From positions 248,001-312,000 of the forward strand of contig NZ_MSIG01000003.1 of assembly GCF_001927285.1 (NCBI RefSeq): 64,000 nucleotides of DNA. The letters run 5' to 3'. Positions 44,918 to 53,104 of the stretch are shown here, in pieces (position 1 is the stretch's first letter; every line of letters starts with the position of its first letter). This DNA is from Mongoliimonas terrestris. GTDB taxonomy: Bacteria > Pseudomonadota > Alphaproteobacteria > Rhizobiales > Pleomorphomonadaceae. The translations under genes were made by a program, and so were the position numbers. The notes under the pieces were generated by a model. The model was not told the DNA's origin. It saw only the letters and a list, made by a program, of their open reading frames with translations, and did no database searches.

Positions 44918-45835
44918 ATGACGACGGTGGCGCTGGTCGATTGGGGCACCTCCAGTTTTCGCCTGTGGCTGATCGACCGGTCTGGCGCCGTTCTTGCGGA
45001 ACGCCGCTCCGAGGAGGGCATGTCCACCCTCGCGCCGGACCGATTCGAGCCGGTGCTCCGCGCCCATCTGTCGGCCCTCGATCCTGCCGTGCGTCCCGTC
45101 CGCGTGGTGATCTGCGGCATGGCCGGCGCCCGCCAGGGCTGGCGGGAGGCGCCCTACCGGCCGGTGCCGGTGGCGCTCGACGCCCTGCCGGAGGCCGCGA
45201 TCTGCGTTCCGGCGGCGGACCTCGACGTGCGCATCCTCCCCGGCCTCTCCGTGCCGGACCGGGACGCGCCCGACGTCCTTCGCGGCGAGGAGACCCAGCT
45301 TCTCGGTCTTGCCCTGGAGGATCCGGCGCTCGACGGGCTCGTCGCCATGCCCGGCACCCACACCAAATGGGTGCGGCTCGAGAAGGGCGTGGTGCGCGGC
45401 TTCTCCACGGTGATGACGGGCGAACTCTTCGCGCTCCTCTCCCGGGAGAGCCTTCTCCGGCACACGATCGGCGATTGCCGGCCGAGCGGCGATCCCGAAT
45501 CCCCCGCCTTCACGGCCGGCCTCGCGGCGGCGCTGGCCGCGCCCGCCCGGCTCACCGGGCTCCTCTTCGGCATCAGGGCCGGCGGTCTCCTCCACGGCGC
45601 GACCGGCGTTCCGGCGGCGGACCGGCTCTCCGGCCTCATGATCGGGGCGGACGTCGCCGGCGCGCTCCACGATACACCGATGGACGTGCCGGTGATCCTC
45701 GTCGCCTCCGGCGGGCTCGCGGACGCCTACGCGGCGGCGCTTGCTTGCGCCGGCCGGACCGTCCGCCGCGTCGAGGCCGACGACGCGGTCCGGCGCGGCC
45801 TCACCCACGCCGCCGGCCGGATCTGGCCGGCCTGA
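44918..45835 (+). CDS. dgoK: 2-dehydro-3-deoxygalactonokinase
   Basis: 305-residue kinase that phosphorylates 2-keto-3-deoxygalactonate at C6 with ATP. The ASKHA-type phosphate loop VALVDWGTSSFRLWLID opens the protein; VRVVICGMAGARQGWREAPY, VAMPGTHTKWVRLE and GIRAGGLLHGATG are family motifs. First gene of a sugar-acid operon with the aldolase and lactonase. The last codons and stop lie in the first unit of a 34-bp tandem repeat. Length is normal. Confidence 0.94.
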   Translation: MTTVALVDWGTSSFRLWLIDRSGAVLAERRSEEGMSTLAPDRFEPVLRAHLSALDPAVRPVRVVICGMAGARQGWREAPYRPVPVALDALPEAAICVPAADLDVRILPGLSVPDRDAPDVLRGEETQLLGLALEDPALDGLVAMPGTHTKWVRLEKGVVRGFSTVMTGELFALLSRESLLRHTIGDCRPSGDPESPAFTAGLAAALAAPARLTGLLFGIRAGGLLHGATGVPAADRLSGLMIGADVAGALHDTPMDVPVILVASGGLADAYAAALACAGRTVRRVEADDAVRRGLTHAAGRIWPA

Positions 45836-45912
45836 ACGTCATATCGCCGGCCGGATCCGGCCGGCCTGAACCTGATGCCGCCGGCCGGATCCGGCCGGCC
45901 TGAACGAATGCC
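45812..45912 (+). repeat. Three tandem 33-34 bp units spanning the dgoK stop codon
   Basis: Units at 45812, 45846 and 45880 each carry GCCGGCCGGATCCGGCCGGC followed by CTGAAC; the first has GATCTGG. The first unit encodes the last residues of DgoK and its TGA stop; the other two repeat that stop in the gap before dgoA. The core GCCGGCCGGATCCGGCCGGC is itself palindromic. Confidence 0.9.
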
Positions 45913-45978
45913 GCCCTGACGTCCCCGCGCCGGCGCCCTCCCGCCGACGCGCTCAGCCGCCCACGAAGGATCCGCCTC

Positions 45979-46632
45979 ATGTCCCCGTCCAGCCCGTTCG
46001 CACCCTGGCCGACGCTCGGCCGCAACCTGGTGGCCATCCTGCGCGGTGTCCGCCCGGACGAGATCGACGCCATCGCCGACGCCCTCACCGACGCCGGCTT
46101 CGAGGCGATCGAGGTGCCGCTGAATTCGCCGGACGCGCTCGCCTCGGTGGCGCGCCTGGTCGCCCGCTCGCCGAAGGGCGTGCTCGTCGGCGCCGGCACC
46201 GTCATCACCCGTGAGGAGGTGGAGGCGGTGGCGGGCGTCGGCGGCCGGCTGATCGTCTCGCCCAACGTGGACGAGGCGGTGGTGCGCACCGCCGCCAAGC
46301 TCGGCCTCGTCACCATGCCGGGCGTCTTCACCCCGACGGAGGCCTTCGAGGCGCTGCGCTACGGCGCGTCGGCGCTGAAGTTCTTTCCCGCCTCCGTGCT
46401 CGGGCCGCGCGGCATCGGGGCCGTGCGGGCGGTGCTGCCGGAGGGCACCGTCATGGGCGCCGTCGGCGGCATCACCGAAGCGGATTTCGCGCCCCTGATG
46501 GCGGTCGGCGTTTCCGCCTTCGGCCTCGGCACCAGCCTCTACCGGCCGGGCGACGCGGCCGGCGAAGTGGCCATCCGGGCCCGCGCCGCCGTCGCCGCCT
46601 ACGACGCCGCCAACGGCCGGAGGGCCGCATGA
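45979..46632 (+). CDS. dgoA: 2-dehydro-3-deoxy-6-phosphogalactonate aldolase
   Basis: 217-residue class I aldolase that splits KDPGal into pyruvate and glyceraldehyde-3-phosphate. Motifs: LVAILRGVRPDEIDAIADAL, FEAIEVPLNSPDAL with the catalytic Glu, VGAGTVITREEVEAVAG, and the Schiff-base Lys in SALKFFPASVLGP. DgoA rather than Eda is favoured by the adjacent dgoK. Its stop overlaps the start of the lactonase by 4 bases (ATGA). Confidence 0.94.
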   Translation: MSPSSPFAPWPTLGRNLVAILRGVRPDEIDAIADALTDAGFEAIEVPLNSPDALASVARLVARSPKGVLVGAGTVITREEVEAVAGVGGRLIVSPNVDEAVVRTAAKLGLVTMPGVFTPTEAFEALRYGASALKFFPASVLGPRGIGAVRAVLPEGTVMGAVGGITEADFAPLMAVGVSAFGLGTSLYRPGDAAGEVAIRARAAVAAYDAANGRRAA

Positions 46633-47501
46633 GCACGCCCGCCGTCACCGTCCTCTCCGACATCGTCTGCCACCTGGGGGAGGGGCCCTCCACCCATCCG
46701 GGGCTCGGCCGGCTCTACTGGTTCGACATCCTCTCCAAGCGCCTGTTCGAACGCCCGTTCGATCGCACCGGCACCACCATCCACGACCTGCCGATGCACG
46801 CCAGCGTGGCGGCCGTGATCGACGGCGATCGGCAGTTCATCGCTTCCGAGACCGGCTTCCACGTGCGCGATATCGCCACCGGCCGGCTGACGCTCCACAC
46901 GCCGCTCCTCGCCGACGACCCCACCACCCGCAGCAACGACGGCCGGGTGCATCCCTCCGGCGCGCTCTGGCTCGGCACGATGGGCTGGGAGCCGGCGCCG
47001 GAGCGGGGCGCCATCTGGTGGTTCCGTAAGGGCGAGGTCCGCAAGCTCTTCGGCGGCATCGCCATCCCGAACGCCATCGCGTTCTCGCCCGACGGCGGCC
47101 ACGCCTACTACACCGACACGCTCGCCGGCGTCCTGATGCGGGTCGACACCGACCCGGCCACGGGCCTGCCGACCGGCGAGCCCAAGCCCTTCGCCACCGT
47201 CACCGACGGCGGCCCGGACGGCGCGGTGGTGGACGCGGACGGCCTCCTCTACAACGCCCGCTGGGGCGGCGGCGCGGTGGACGTCTACGCGCCGGACGGC
47301 CGGCGCCTCCGCTCCATCGCGGTTCCCGCCCGTCAGACCTCGTGCCCGGTGTTCTTCGGCCCGAACGCCGACCGGCTGGCGGTCACCTCCGCCCACGAGG
47401 GCATGGACGCCGCCGCCCGCGCCGCCGACCCGCTCGCCGGCCAGACCTTCGTGGTCGACTTACCTGTCCGCGGTCGGTTCGACCCGCCGGTCCTCCTCTG
47501 A
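46629..47501 (+). CDS. SMP-30/gluconolactonase-family sugar lactonase
   Basis: 290-residue six-bladed beta-propeller that hydrolyses a sugar 1,4- or 1,5-lactone with a divalent metal. Metal/active-site landmarks are CHLGEGPSTHPGLGRLYWFD, RSNDGRVHPSGALWLGTMGW, IPNAIAFSPDGGHAYYTDTL and GGPDGAVVDADG. In the dgo context the substrate is probably galactono- or a related aldonolactone. It is translationally coupled to dgoA. The stop codon (47499) is the first triplet of an 81-bp repeat, which might also end transcription. Confidence 0.92.
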   Translation: MSTPAVTVLSDIVCHLGEGPSTHPGLGRLYWFDILSKRLFERPFDRTGTTIHDLPMHASVAAVIDGDRQFIASETGFHVRDIATGRLTLHTPLLADDPTTRSNDGRVHPSGALWLGTMGWEPAPERGAIWWFRKGEVRKLFGGIAIPNAIAFSPDGGHAYYTDTLAGVLMRVDTDPATGLPTGEPKPFATVTDGGPDGAVVDADGLLYNARWGGGAVDVYAPDGRRLRSIAVPARQTSCPVFFGPNADRLAVTSAHEGMDAAARAADPLAGQTFVVDLPVRGRFDPPVLL

Positions 47502-47579
47502 TACCAAGCTCTTAAAGTCCCGACCTGTCGGGACTTTAAGAGCGCAGGCAAGCCCGAACGGGCGCCGGCCGGTCAGGCC
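47499..47579 (-). repeat. 81-bp palindromic repeat, copy B (inverted)
   Basis: Inverted copy of the element at 35273. The hairpin arms are CTCTTAAAGTCCCGAC and its complement (47509-47542). Compared with copy A, two positions changed in each arm so that pairing is kept (A-T to T-A, C-G to A-T). The flank AGGCAAGCCCGAACGGGCGC and CGGCCGGTCAGGCC matches copy A with one difference in 37 bases. Confidence 0.92.
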
Positions 47580-47763
47580 GTCACGCGCCAGGTAGGAGAA
47601 AGACCGGCGGTCAGCCGCCACACTGGCCGACCCATGCCGATCCGGCATCGGTCGACGACAAGAAACGTGGTTTTTCATAAGGCTGGAGGCCGTCTATGCT
47701 GGGCCACCGGCCCGGCGCGGTCGATCCCGCGCCGCCCCCGCCCCTGACCCTCGGGAATGCCTC

Positions 47764-49533
47764 ATGTCCAAGCCCACGCGCCGCTCCGCCCTCTGGTTCG
47801 ACAATCCGGACAACCCGGGCATGACCGCGCTCTACCTGGAGCGCTATCTGAACTACGGGCTCACCCGCGAGGAACTGCAGTCCGGCAAGCCGCTGGTCGG
47901 CATCGCCCAGACGGGCTCGGACCTCTCCCCCTGCAACCGCATCCACCTGGAACTCGCCAAACGCGTGCGCGAGGGCATCCGCGACGCCGGCGGCATCCCG
48001 TTCGAGTTCCCCGTGCACCCGATCCAGGAGACCGGCCGCCGCCCGACCGCGGCCCTCGACCGCAACCTCGCCTACCTCGGGCTCGTGGAGATCCTGCACG
48101 GCTACCCGCTTGACGGCGTGGTGCTCACCACCGGCTGCGACAAGACCACCCCGGCGCTTATCATGGCGGCCGCCACGGTGGACCTGCCGGCCATCGTGCT
48201 CTCCGCCGGGCCGATGCTGGACGGCTGGATCGACGGCCGCCTCGCCGGCTCCGGCACCATCATCTGGGAAAGCCGGCTGAAGCTCGCCGCCGGCGACATC
48301 GACTACGGCGACTTCATGGAGGCCGCCGCCGCGTCGGCGCCGTCGGCGGGCTACTGCAACACCATGGGCACCGCCTCCACCATGAACTCGCTCGCCGAGG
48401 CGCTCGGCATGTCGCTGCCCGGCAACGCCTCCATCCCGGCGCCCTACCGGGAGCGCGGCCAGATGGCCTACGCCACCGGCCGGCGCATCGTCGCCATGGT
48501 GGACGAGGACCTGACGCCCTCCAAGATCCTCACCCGCGCGGCGATCGAGAACGCCATCGTGGTCAACTCGGCCATCGGCGGCTCCACCAACGCCCAGCCG
48601 CACATCACCGCCATCGCCCGCCACGCCGGCGTTCCGATCGAGCCGCGCGACTGGCAGACCGTCGGCTACGACGTGCCGCTCCTCGTCAACATGCAGCCGG
48701 CCGGCGCCTACCTGTCGGAGGGCTTCCACCGGGCGGGCGGCGTTCCGGTGGTGATGAAGGAACTGCTCGGCCGCGGCCGGCTCCACGGCGACGCCCTCAC
48801 CGTCTCGGGCCGCACGGTGGCGGAGAACGTGGCGCGCGCCGCGGCGCCCGACGGCGAGGTGATCCGCCCCTACGACCGGCCGTTGAAGGAACGGGCCGGA
48901 TTCCTCGTCCTCTCGGGCAACCTCTTCGACACCGCCATCATGAAGACGAGCGTCATCTCCGAGGAATTCTACGCCCGCTATCTCAACCGTCCGGGCAAGC
49001 AGTGGATCCTGGAGGGCCGGGCAGTCGTGTTCGACGGCTCGGAGGACTACCACCACCGCATCGACGATCCGTCGCTCGCCATCGACGAGGACAGCATCCT
49101 GGTCATCCGCTACACCGGGCCGATCGGCTGGCCCGGCGGCGCCGAGGTGGTGAACATGCAGCCGCCCGCCGCCCTCATCCGCCGCGGCGTCACCTCGCTG
49201 CCCTGCATCGGCGACGGCCGCCAGTCCGGCACGTCCGGCTCGGCGTCCATCCTCAACGCCGCGCCCGAGGCGGCCATCGGCGGCGGCCTTGCCCTCGTGG
49301 AAACCGGCGACGTCCTACGCTTCGACCTCGTCAAGGGCACCGCCGACGCGCTCGTGGACCCGGACGTGTGGGAGACGCGCCGACAGGCCTTCCAGCCCCG
49401 CTACCCGGCCTCCCAGACTCCCTGGCAGGAACTCCACCGGGCGACCGTCGGCCAGTTCGACCAGGGCGCCTGCATGGAACTTGCCGTGAAATACCGGCAA
49501 GTCCGCGAGAAGATCCCACGCGACAACCACTGA
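47764..49533 (+). CDS. IlvD/Edd-family sugar-acid dehydratase
   Basis: 589-residue [2Fe-2S] dehydratase that turns an aldonate into its 2-keto-3-deoxy form. Cluster ligands are visible as Cys57 (SDLSPCNR), Cys125 (TTGCDKTTPA) and Cys198 (AGYCNTMGTAS), the three-Cys pattern of arabinonate/xylonate dehydratases. The catalytic Ser lies in SGTSGSASI. Length and N-terminus (WFDNPDNPGMTALYLERYLN) match that pentonate/hexonate branch rather than DHAD proper. With the dgo genes upstream it would replace the enolase-type DgoD. ATG 47764 is followed by the family N-terminus. It lies 262 bases after the lactonase, separated by the repeat, so possibly with its own promoter. Confidence 0.88.
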   Translation: MSKPTRRSALWFDNPDNPGMTALYLERYLNYGLTREELQSGKPLVGIAQTGSDLSPCNRIHLELAKRVREGIRDAGGIPFEFPVHPIQETGRRPTAALDRNLAYLGLVEILHGYPLDGVVLTTGCDKTTPALIMAAATVDLPAIVLSAGPMLDGWIDGRLAGSGTIIWESRLKLAAGDIDYGDFMEAAAASAPSAGYCNTMGTASTMNSLAEALGMSLPGNASIPAPYRERGQMAYATGRRIVAMVDEDLTPSKILTRAAIENAIVVNSAIGGSTNAQPHITAIARHAGVPIEPRDWQTVGYDVPLLVNMQPAGAYLSEGFHRAGGVPVVMKELLGRGRLHGDALTVSGRTVAENVARAAAPDGEVIRPYDRPLKERAGFLVLSGNLFDTAIMKTSVISEEFYARYLNRPGKQWILEGRAVVFDGSEDYHHRIDDPSLAIDEDSILVIRYTGPIGWPGGAEVVNMQPPAALIRRGVTSLPCIGDGRQSGTSGSASILNAAPEAAIGGGLALVETGDVLRFDLVKGTADALVDPDVWETRRQAFQPRYPASQTPWQELHRATVGQFDQGACMELAVKYRQVREKIPRDNH

Positions 49534-49696
49534 TCGATCCTCTCGGCGACAGTCCGGCCACGACCGGCCCGCGCGGTCATCGGCATGCGGGCCGGTCTCG
49601 TCGTTCGGACCGGCAAGTGAAAGTCTGCCTCGTCGAAAGCCGCGCGCGAATCGATAATAGTACGATTCTTAATCGGTGTAAGTTATCCTCCGGGCA

Positions 49697-51772
49697 GTGA
49701 ATGCTTCCTCGGAGCGTGGTGTGGCTCTCGTCGGACAAATACGCCTGATTGAGAAGACCTACGCGCTGGCGATCGCCATCCTGGTGGTGCTCGCCTTCAC
49801 CGGCACCGTGCTGATGAACTGGGCCCTGCTCATCCAGCGCACCCATGTGGAACTCAGCCTCCTGGTCAGCCGGCAGGCGCAGGTCTTCTCCGCCGTCCAG
49901 TCGGCCACGAACGTCTTTCTCGATGCGGCCAGCGAGCCCGACGCGGTCGACGCCGGGTTGATCCGCGTCCGTGAGCGCCTGGCGGACCAAGTGAACCGCC
50001 TTGACGGCCTGAACCGGGAGATCGCCACCTTCCTGGACACGCGCAGAGGCACGCTCAACGGCGGTGTGTCGGACACCATCATCGCCATCTACCGCGATCG
50101 GCCGCACCGGCTCGCCCATTGGCTCGACACGGTCGTCAAGCGCTCGAAGGAGTTGCAGATCATGAGCCCGCGGGAGGTGCGCTATGTCGTCGACAACTGG
50201 TCGACGGTCAACGTGGCGCTCCTATCCGGCACCGGCCTCATCCGGAGCTTCGACAACCTCCTCGCCGAGATCGAACGGGCGTCGAAGGCGCATGTGACCC
50301 GCCAGGAGACGCTGCAGGCCGGGCTGACCGGTCTCACCCTCCTGGTCCTCCTCGGCGAGGCCGTCTTCATCTTCGGCCCCATGGTCCGACGCCTGCGGCG
50401 CGCCCACCTGCGGGCCGAGGAGACGACGGCGGACCTCAACCGCCTCGCCTTCACCGACAGCCTCACCGGCCTCGGGAACCGCACCTTCTTCCAGCGCGCC
50501 TTGCAGGACCACTGCGCGGCCGCGCCGTCGAAGGGGGGCTTCGCCCTCATCCTCTGCGACCTCGACCGCTTCAAGGCGGTGAACGACGGCTTCGGCCACG
50601 CGGCGGGCGATGCCCTCATCGCCGAGATGGCACGCCGGATCGCCGGCGCCATCCGGCCCGGCGACACGGCGGCCCGTCTCGGCGGCGACGAGTTCGCCGT
50701 GATCGCGCCGGGCCTCGTGGCCGAGACCGACCTGATCGATCTGGTGGCCCACATTCGTGCCGCCACGGCGCTCCCCTGGCGCTGGGGCGACGTGGAGATC
50801 GACGTGTCGTCCTCCGTCGGCGGCGCGCTCACCATCGATGGATCGGAGGATCCGGACCGGCTGTTCGCCTATGCGGACATGGCGCTCTACGAGGCCAAGA
50901 CCGGCGAGCGGCACCTGAAGATCTTCGACGGCGGCCTTCGCGCGGCCCGCGACAACGAGGCGGCCATCCTTCGGGAACTGCCGCGCGCGCTCGCGACCGG
51001 CGAATTCGAACTCCACTACCAGCCCAAGATCCGGATCGCCGACGGCGGCCTCGTCGGCGTGGAGGCGCTCGTCCGCTGGCGCCACCCGGACCGCGGCCTG
51101 CTGCCGCCCGGCCAGTTTCTCGGCGCCGTCCTGCGCGGTGGCCGCATGGTCGACCTCACGCGCCACGTCATCGCCACCGCGGCGGCGGACCTGGAGCACT
51201 GGCGGCGCAGCGGCATTCCCGTCCACAACGTGGCGGTGAACATGCCGGAAAGCATGCTGGCGAGCCGGCTCGGCCTCACCGCGCTGCGCGACGCCATGGA
51301 CCGCCACGGCCTGCCGGGTCACGCCTTCACGGTGGAGATTACCGAGGACGTGCTCCTCTCCCGGGCGGCGGAGACCATTTCGGAGGTGGTGAACAGCCTC
51401 AGCGCCCTCGGCGTGCGCATCTCGTTCGACGATTTCGGCACCGGCTTCGCGTCCCTGTCGCACCTGCGGTCCTTCGCCTTCGACCAGCTCAAGATCGACC
51501 GCAGCTTCGTCGCGGAGATCGGCGTCGCCACCGCGAGCGAGCAGATCGTCCGGTCCATCGTCTCGCTCGCCCGGGCGCTCGGCAAGGACGTGGTCGCCGA
51601 GGGCGTCGAGACGGAGCGGCAGCTCCGCTTCCTGGCGGCGGAGGGCTGCACGGTGGCCCAGGGCTACCTCTACGCGCCCGCCCTGCCGATCGGCGACCTG
51701 GAGGCCTGGATCGCCGACCGCTACCGAAGCCGCACCACCGACGCGCTGTTGAGACATGCAATCGCCCGGTGA
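49697..51772 (+). CDS. Membrane GGDEF-EAL cyclic-di-GMP protein
   Basis: 691 residues. Membrane segments at about 22-45 (TYALAIAILVVLAFTGTVLM) and 208-230 enclose a periplasmic sensor of roughly 160 helical residues. The GGDEF domain (about 250-420) has intact GGDEF near 329 and an I-site RPGD at the correct distance before it. The EAL domain (435-680) keeps EALVRW, NMPESM, VEITED, DDFGTG, KIDRSF and EGVETE, so both activities are possible; the net output cannot be read from sequence. Start is GTG 49697 with no strong Shine-Dalgarno sequence. An orphan solute-binding protein follows 59 bases downstream on the same strand, perhaps its ligand-bearing partner. Confidence 0.93.
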   Translation: MNASSERGVALVGQIRLIEKTYALAIAILVVLAFTGTVLMNWALLIQRTHVELSLLVSRQAQVFSAVQSATNVFLDAASEPDAVDAGLIRVRERLADQVNRLDGLNREIATFLDTRRGTLNGGVSDTIIAIYRDRPHRLAHWLDTVVKRSKELQIMSPREVRYVVDNWSTVNVALLSGTGLIRSFDNLLAEIERASKAHVTRQETLQAGLTGLTLLVLLGEAVFIFGPMVRRLRRAHLRAEETTADLNRLAFTDSLTGLGNRTFFQRALQDHCAAAPSKGGFALILCDLDRFKAVNDGFGHAAGDALIAEMARRIAGAIRPGDTAARLGGDEFAVIAPGLVAETDLIDLVAHIRAATALPWRWGDVEIDVSSSVGGALTIDGSEDPDRLFAYADMALYEAKTGERHLKIFDGGLRAARDNEAAILRELPRALATGEFELHYQPKIRIADGGLVGVEALVRWRHPDRGLLPPGQFLGAVLRGGRMVDLTRHVIATAAADLEHWRRSGIPVHNVAVNMPESMLASRLGLTALRDAMDRHGLPGHAFTVEITEDVLLSRAAETISEVVNSLSALGVRISFDDFGTGFASLSHLRSFAFDQLKIDRSFVAEIGVATASEQIVRSIVSLARALGKDVVAEGVETERQLRFLAAEGCTVAQGYLYAPALPIGDLEAWIADRYRSRTTDALLRHAIAR

Positions 51773-51831
51773 TGTCGCCCGGAGGAAGCCCTCCGGACCG
51801 TTGCACCGGGTGCCGACAAGAAGGACGACCG

Positions 51832-53076
51832 ATGCGCGCCTTGAAGACCCTCTTCCTTGCGACCGCCGTCACGTGCATGACCGGACCCGCCACCCTGGCC
51901 GGCGATTTCGAGGTGATGACCTTCTGGACGTCGCGGAGCGAAGCCGCGGCGCTTGCTGTCGTTCGGGATGCCTTCGTGGCCGACGGCAGCACATGGCGTC
52001 AGCGCGATTTCTCGGACAGCTCGCTGCTCCGCCGCGAATCCACCAGCCAGTTCGTCACCGGAACGCCCTCGGCCGCCGCACAGTGGGCGTTCGGACAGTC
52101 GATCACCGAAATGGCCGACGCCGGCATGATGACGCCGATCGACGAACTCGGTTCAACCGACGCCTGGTCCAGGATTCTGCCGCCGTTCGTCCTTGAAAGC
52201 ATCTCCGCCGGCGGGGAACTCTACATCGCGCCGGTGGGCGTCCACGTCGAGAACTTGATGTGGATGAACCGTGCGGTGCTGGAGGAGAACGGTCTTTCCA
52301 TCCCGGCCACCTGGGATGACCTGATCGCTGCTGCGCGGGTCCTGAAGGCACGCGGCGTCACCCCGATCGTTCTGCCGAAGGACGACTGGCCGACGAACAT
52401 CCTCATCCGCAACGTTATCGCGGGCGTGGCCGGCAGCCACGAGGCTCTGCGCCGCCCCAACTTGACTTGGAACGAACTCGTCGATCATCCGGCCATGGAG
52501 GAGATCGTGGAGACGATCGTCAGCCTGCGAGACCTTGTCACGCTGTCGGACGAACGCGTCCGCTGGACCGACGCCGCGCTCGACTTGGCGGAAGGGCGCG
52601 CGGGCTTCTACTTCATGGGCGACTGGGTCCGCGGCGAGTTCGCCGCGAACGGCATCAAGGTCGACGAGCAGATCCTCTGCGCCTTCCCGCCTGGCAACCG
52701 GTGGCTCCAGAGCCTCGTGATCGACGGCTTCTACTTCCCGTTTCTCGACGATTCACACCTGATCGCCGCACAGGGTCGGTTGGTCGAGGTTCTGATGGAC
52801 CCGCGCGTGCAACTGGAGTTCGCGTTGAAGAAGGGCTCCGTGCCGGTACGATCGGACATCGACTTCAAGAAGCTCGATTCCTGCGCCGCCGACGCCCATG
52901 CGCGCATGTCCGACCCGAATGTCGCCTTCCACCGCATGGAGCCGTTGACGCCCGACTGGGACGGCAACATCCGCTATACCGTGGCGCTCCTGGATAGCCT
53001 TATGCCAGACGGCGGCGATGTGCCGGACGTCATGGCGAAGTTGAGGGACATCCGCAAGGACAGCCCCACGCCCTGA
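51832..53076 (+). CDS. Orphan ABC-type sugar solute-binding protein
   Basis: 414-residue periplasmic protein of the extracellular solute-binding family 1 (COG1653). Signal peptide MRALKTLFLATAVTCMTGPA, cleaved near TLAGDFEV. VMTFWTSRSEAAALAVVRDA and NRAVLEENGLSIPATWDDLI are typical lobes, as is AGFYFMGDWVRGEF. ATG 51832 has AAGGA seven bases upstream. No permease or ATPase gene accompanies it. Codon use is less GC-biased than its neighbours, hinting at a later arrival. It follows the GGDEF-EAL gene closely, so a sensory rather than transport role is plausible. Its stop lies at the edge of a partial 81-bp repeat. Confidence 0.9.
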   Translation: MRALKTLFLATAVTCMTGPATLAGDFEVMTFWTSRSEAAALAVVRDAFVADGSTWRQRDFSDSSLLRRESTSQFVTGTPSAAAQWAFGQSITEMADAGMMTPIDELGSTDAWSRILPPFVLESISAGGELYIAPVGVHVENLMWMNRAVLEENGLSIPATWDDLIAAARVLKARGVTPIVLPKDDWPTNILIRNVIAGVAGSHEALRRPNLTWNELVDHPAMEEIVETIVSLRDLVTLSDERVRWTDAALDLAEGRAGFYFMGDWVRGEFAANGIKVDEQILCAFPPGNRWLQSLVIDGFYFPFLDDSHLIAAQGRLVEVLMDPRVQLEFALKKGSVPVRSDIDFKKLDSCAADAHARMSDPNVAFHRMEPLTPDWDGNIRYTVALLDSLMPDGGDVPDVMAKLRDIRKDSPTP

Positions 53077-53101
53077 TCCGGCCGGCGCCCGTTCGGGCTT
53101 G
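53071..53101 (+). repeat. Fragment of the 81-bp palindromic repeat, copy C
   Basis: CCGGCCGGCGCCCGTTCGGG followed by CTTG matches the flank of copies A and B, but the large hairpin is missing. It begins over the stop codon of the solute-binding protein gene and ends at the glmS stop, in the 28-base gap between these convergent genes. Confidence 0.75.
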
Positions 53102-53104
53102 GGA

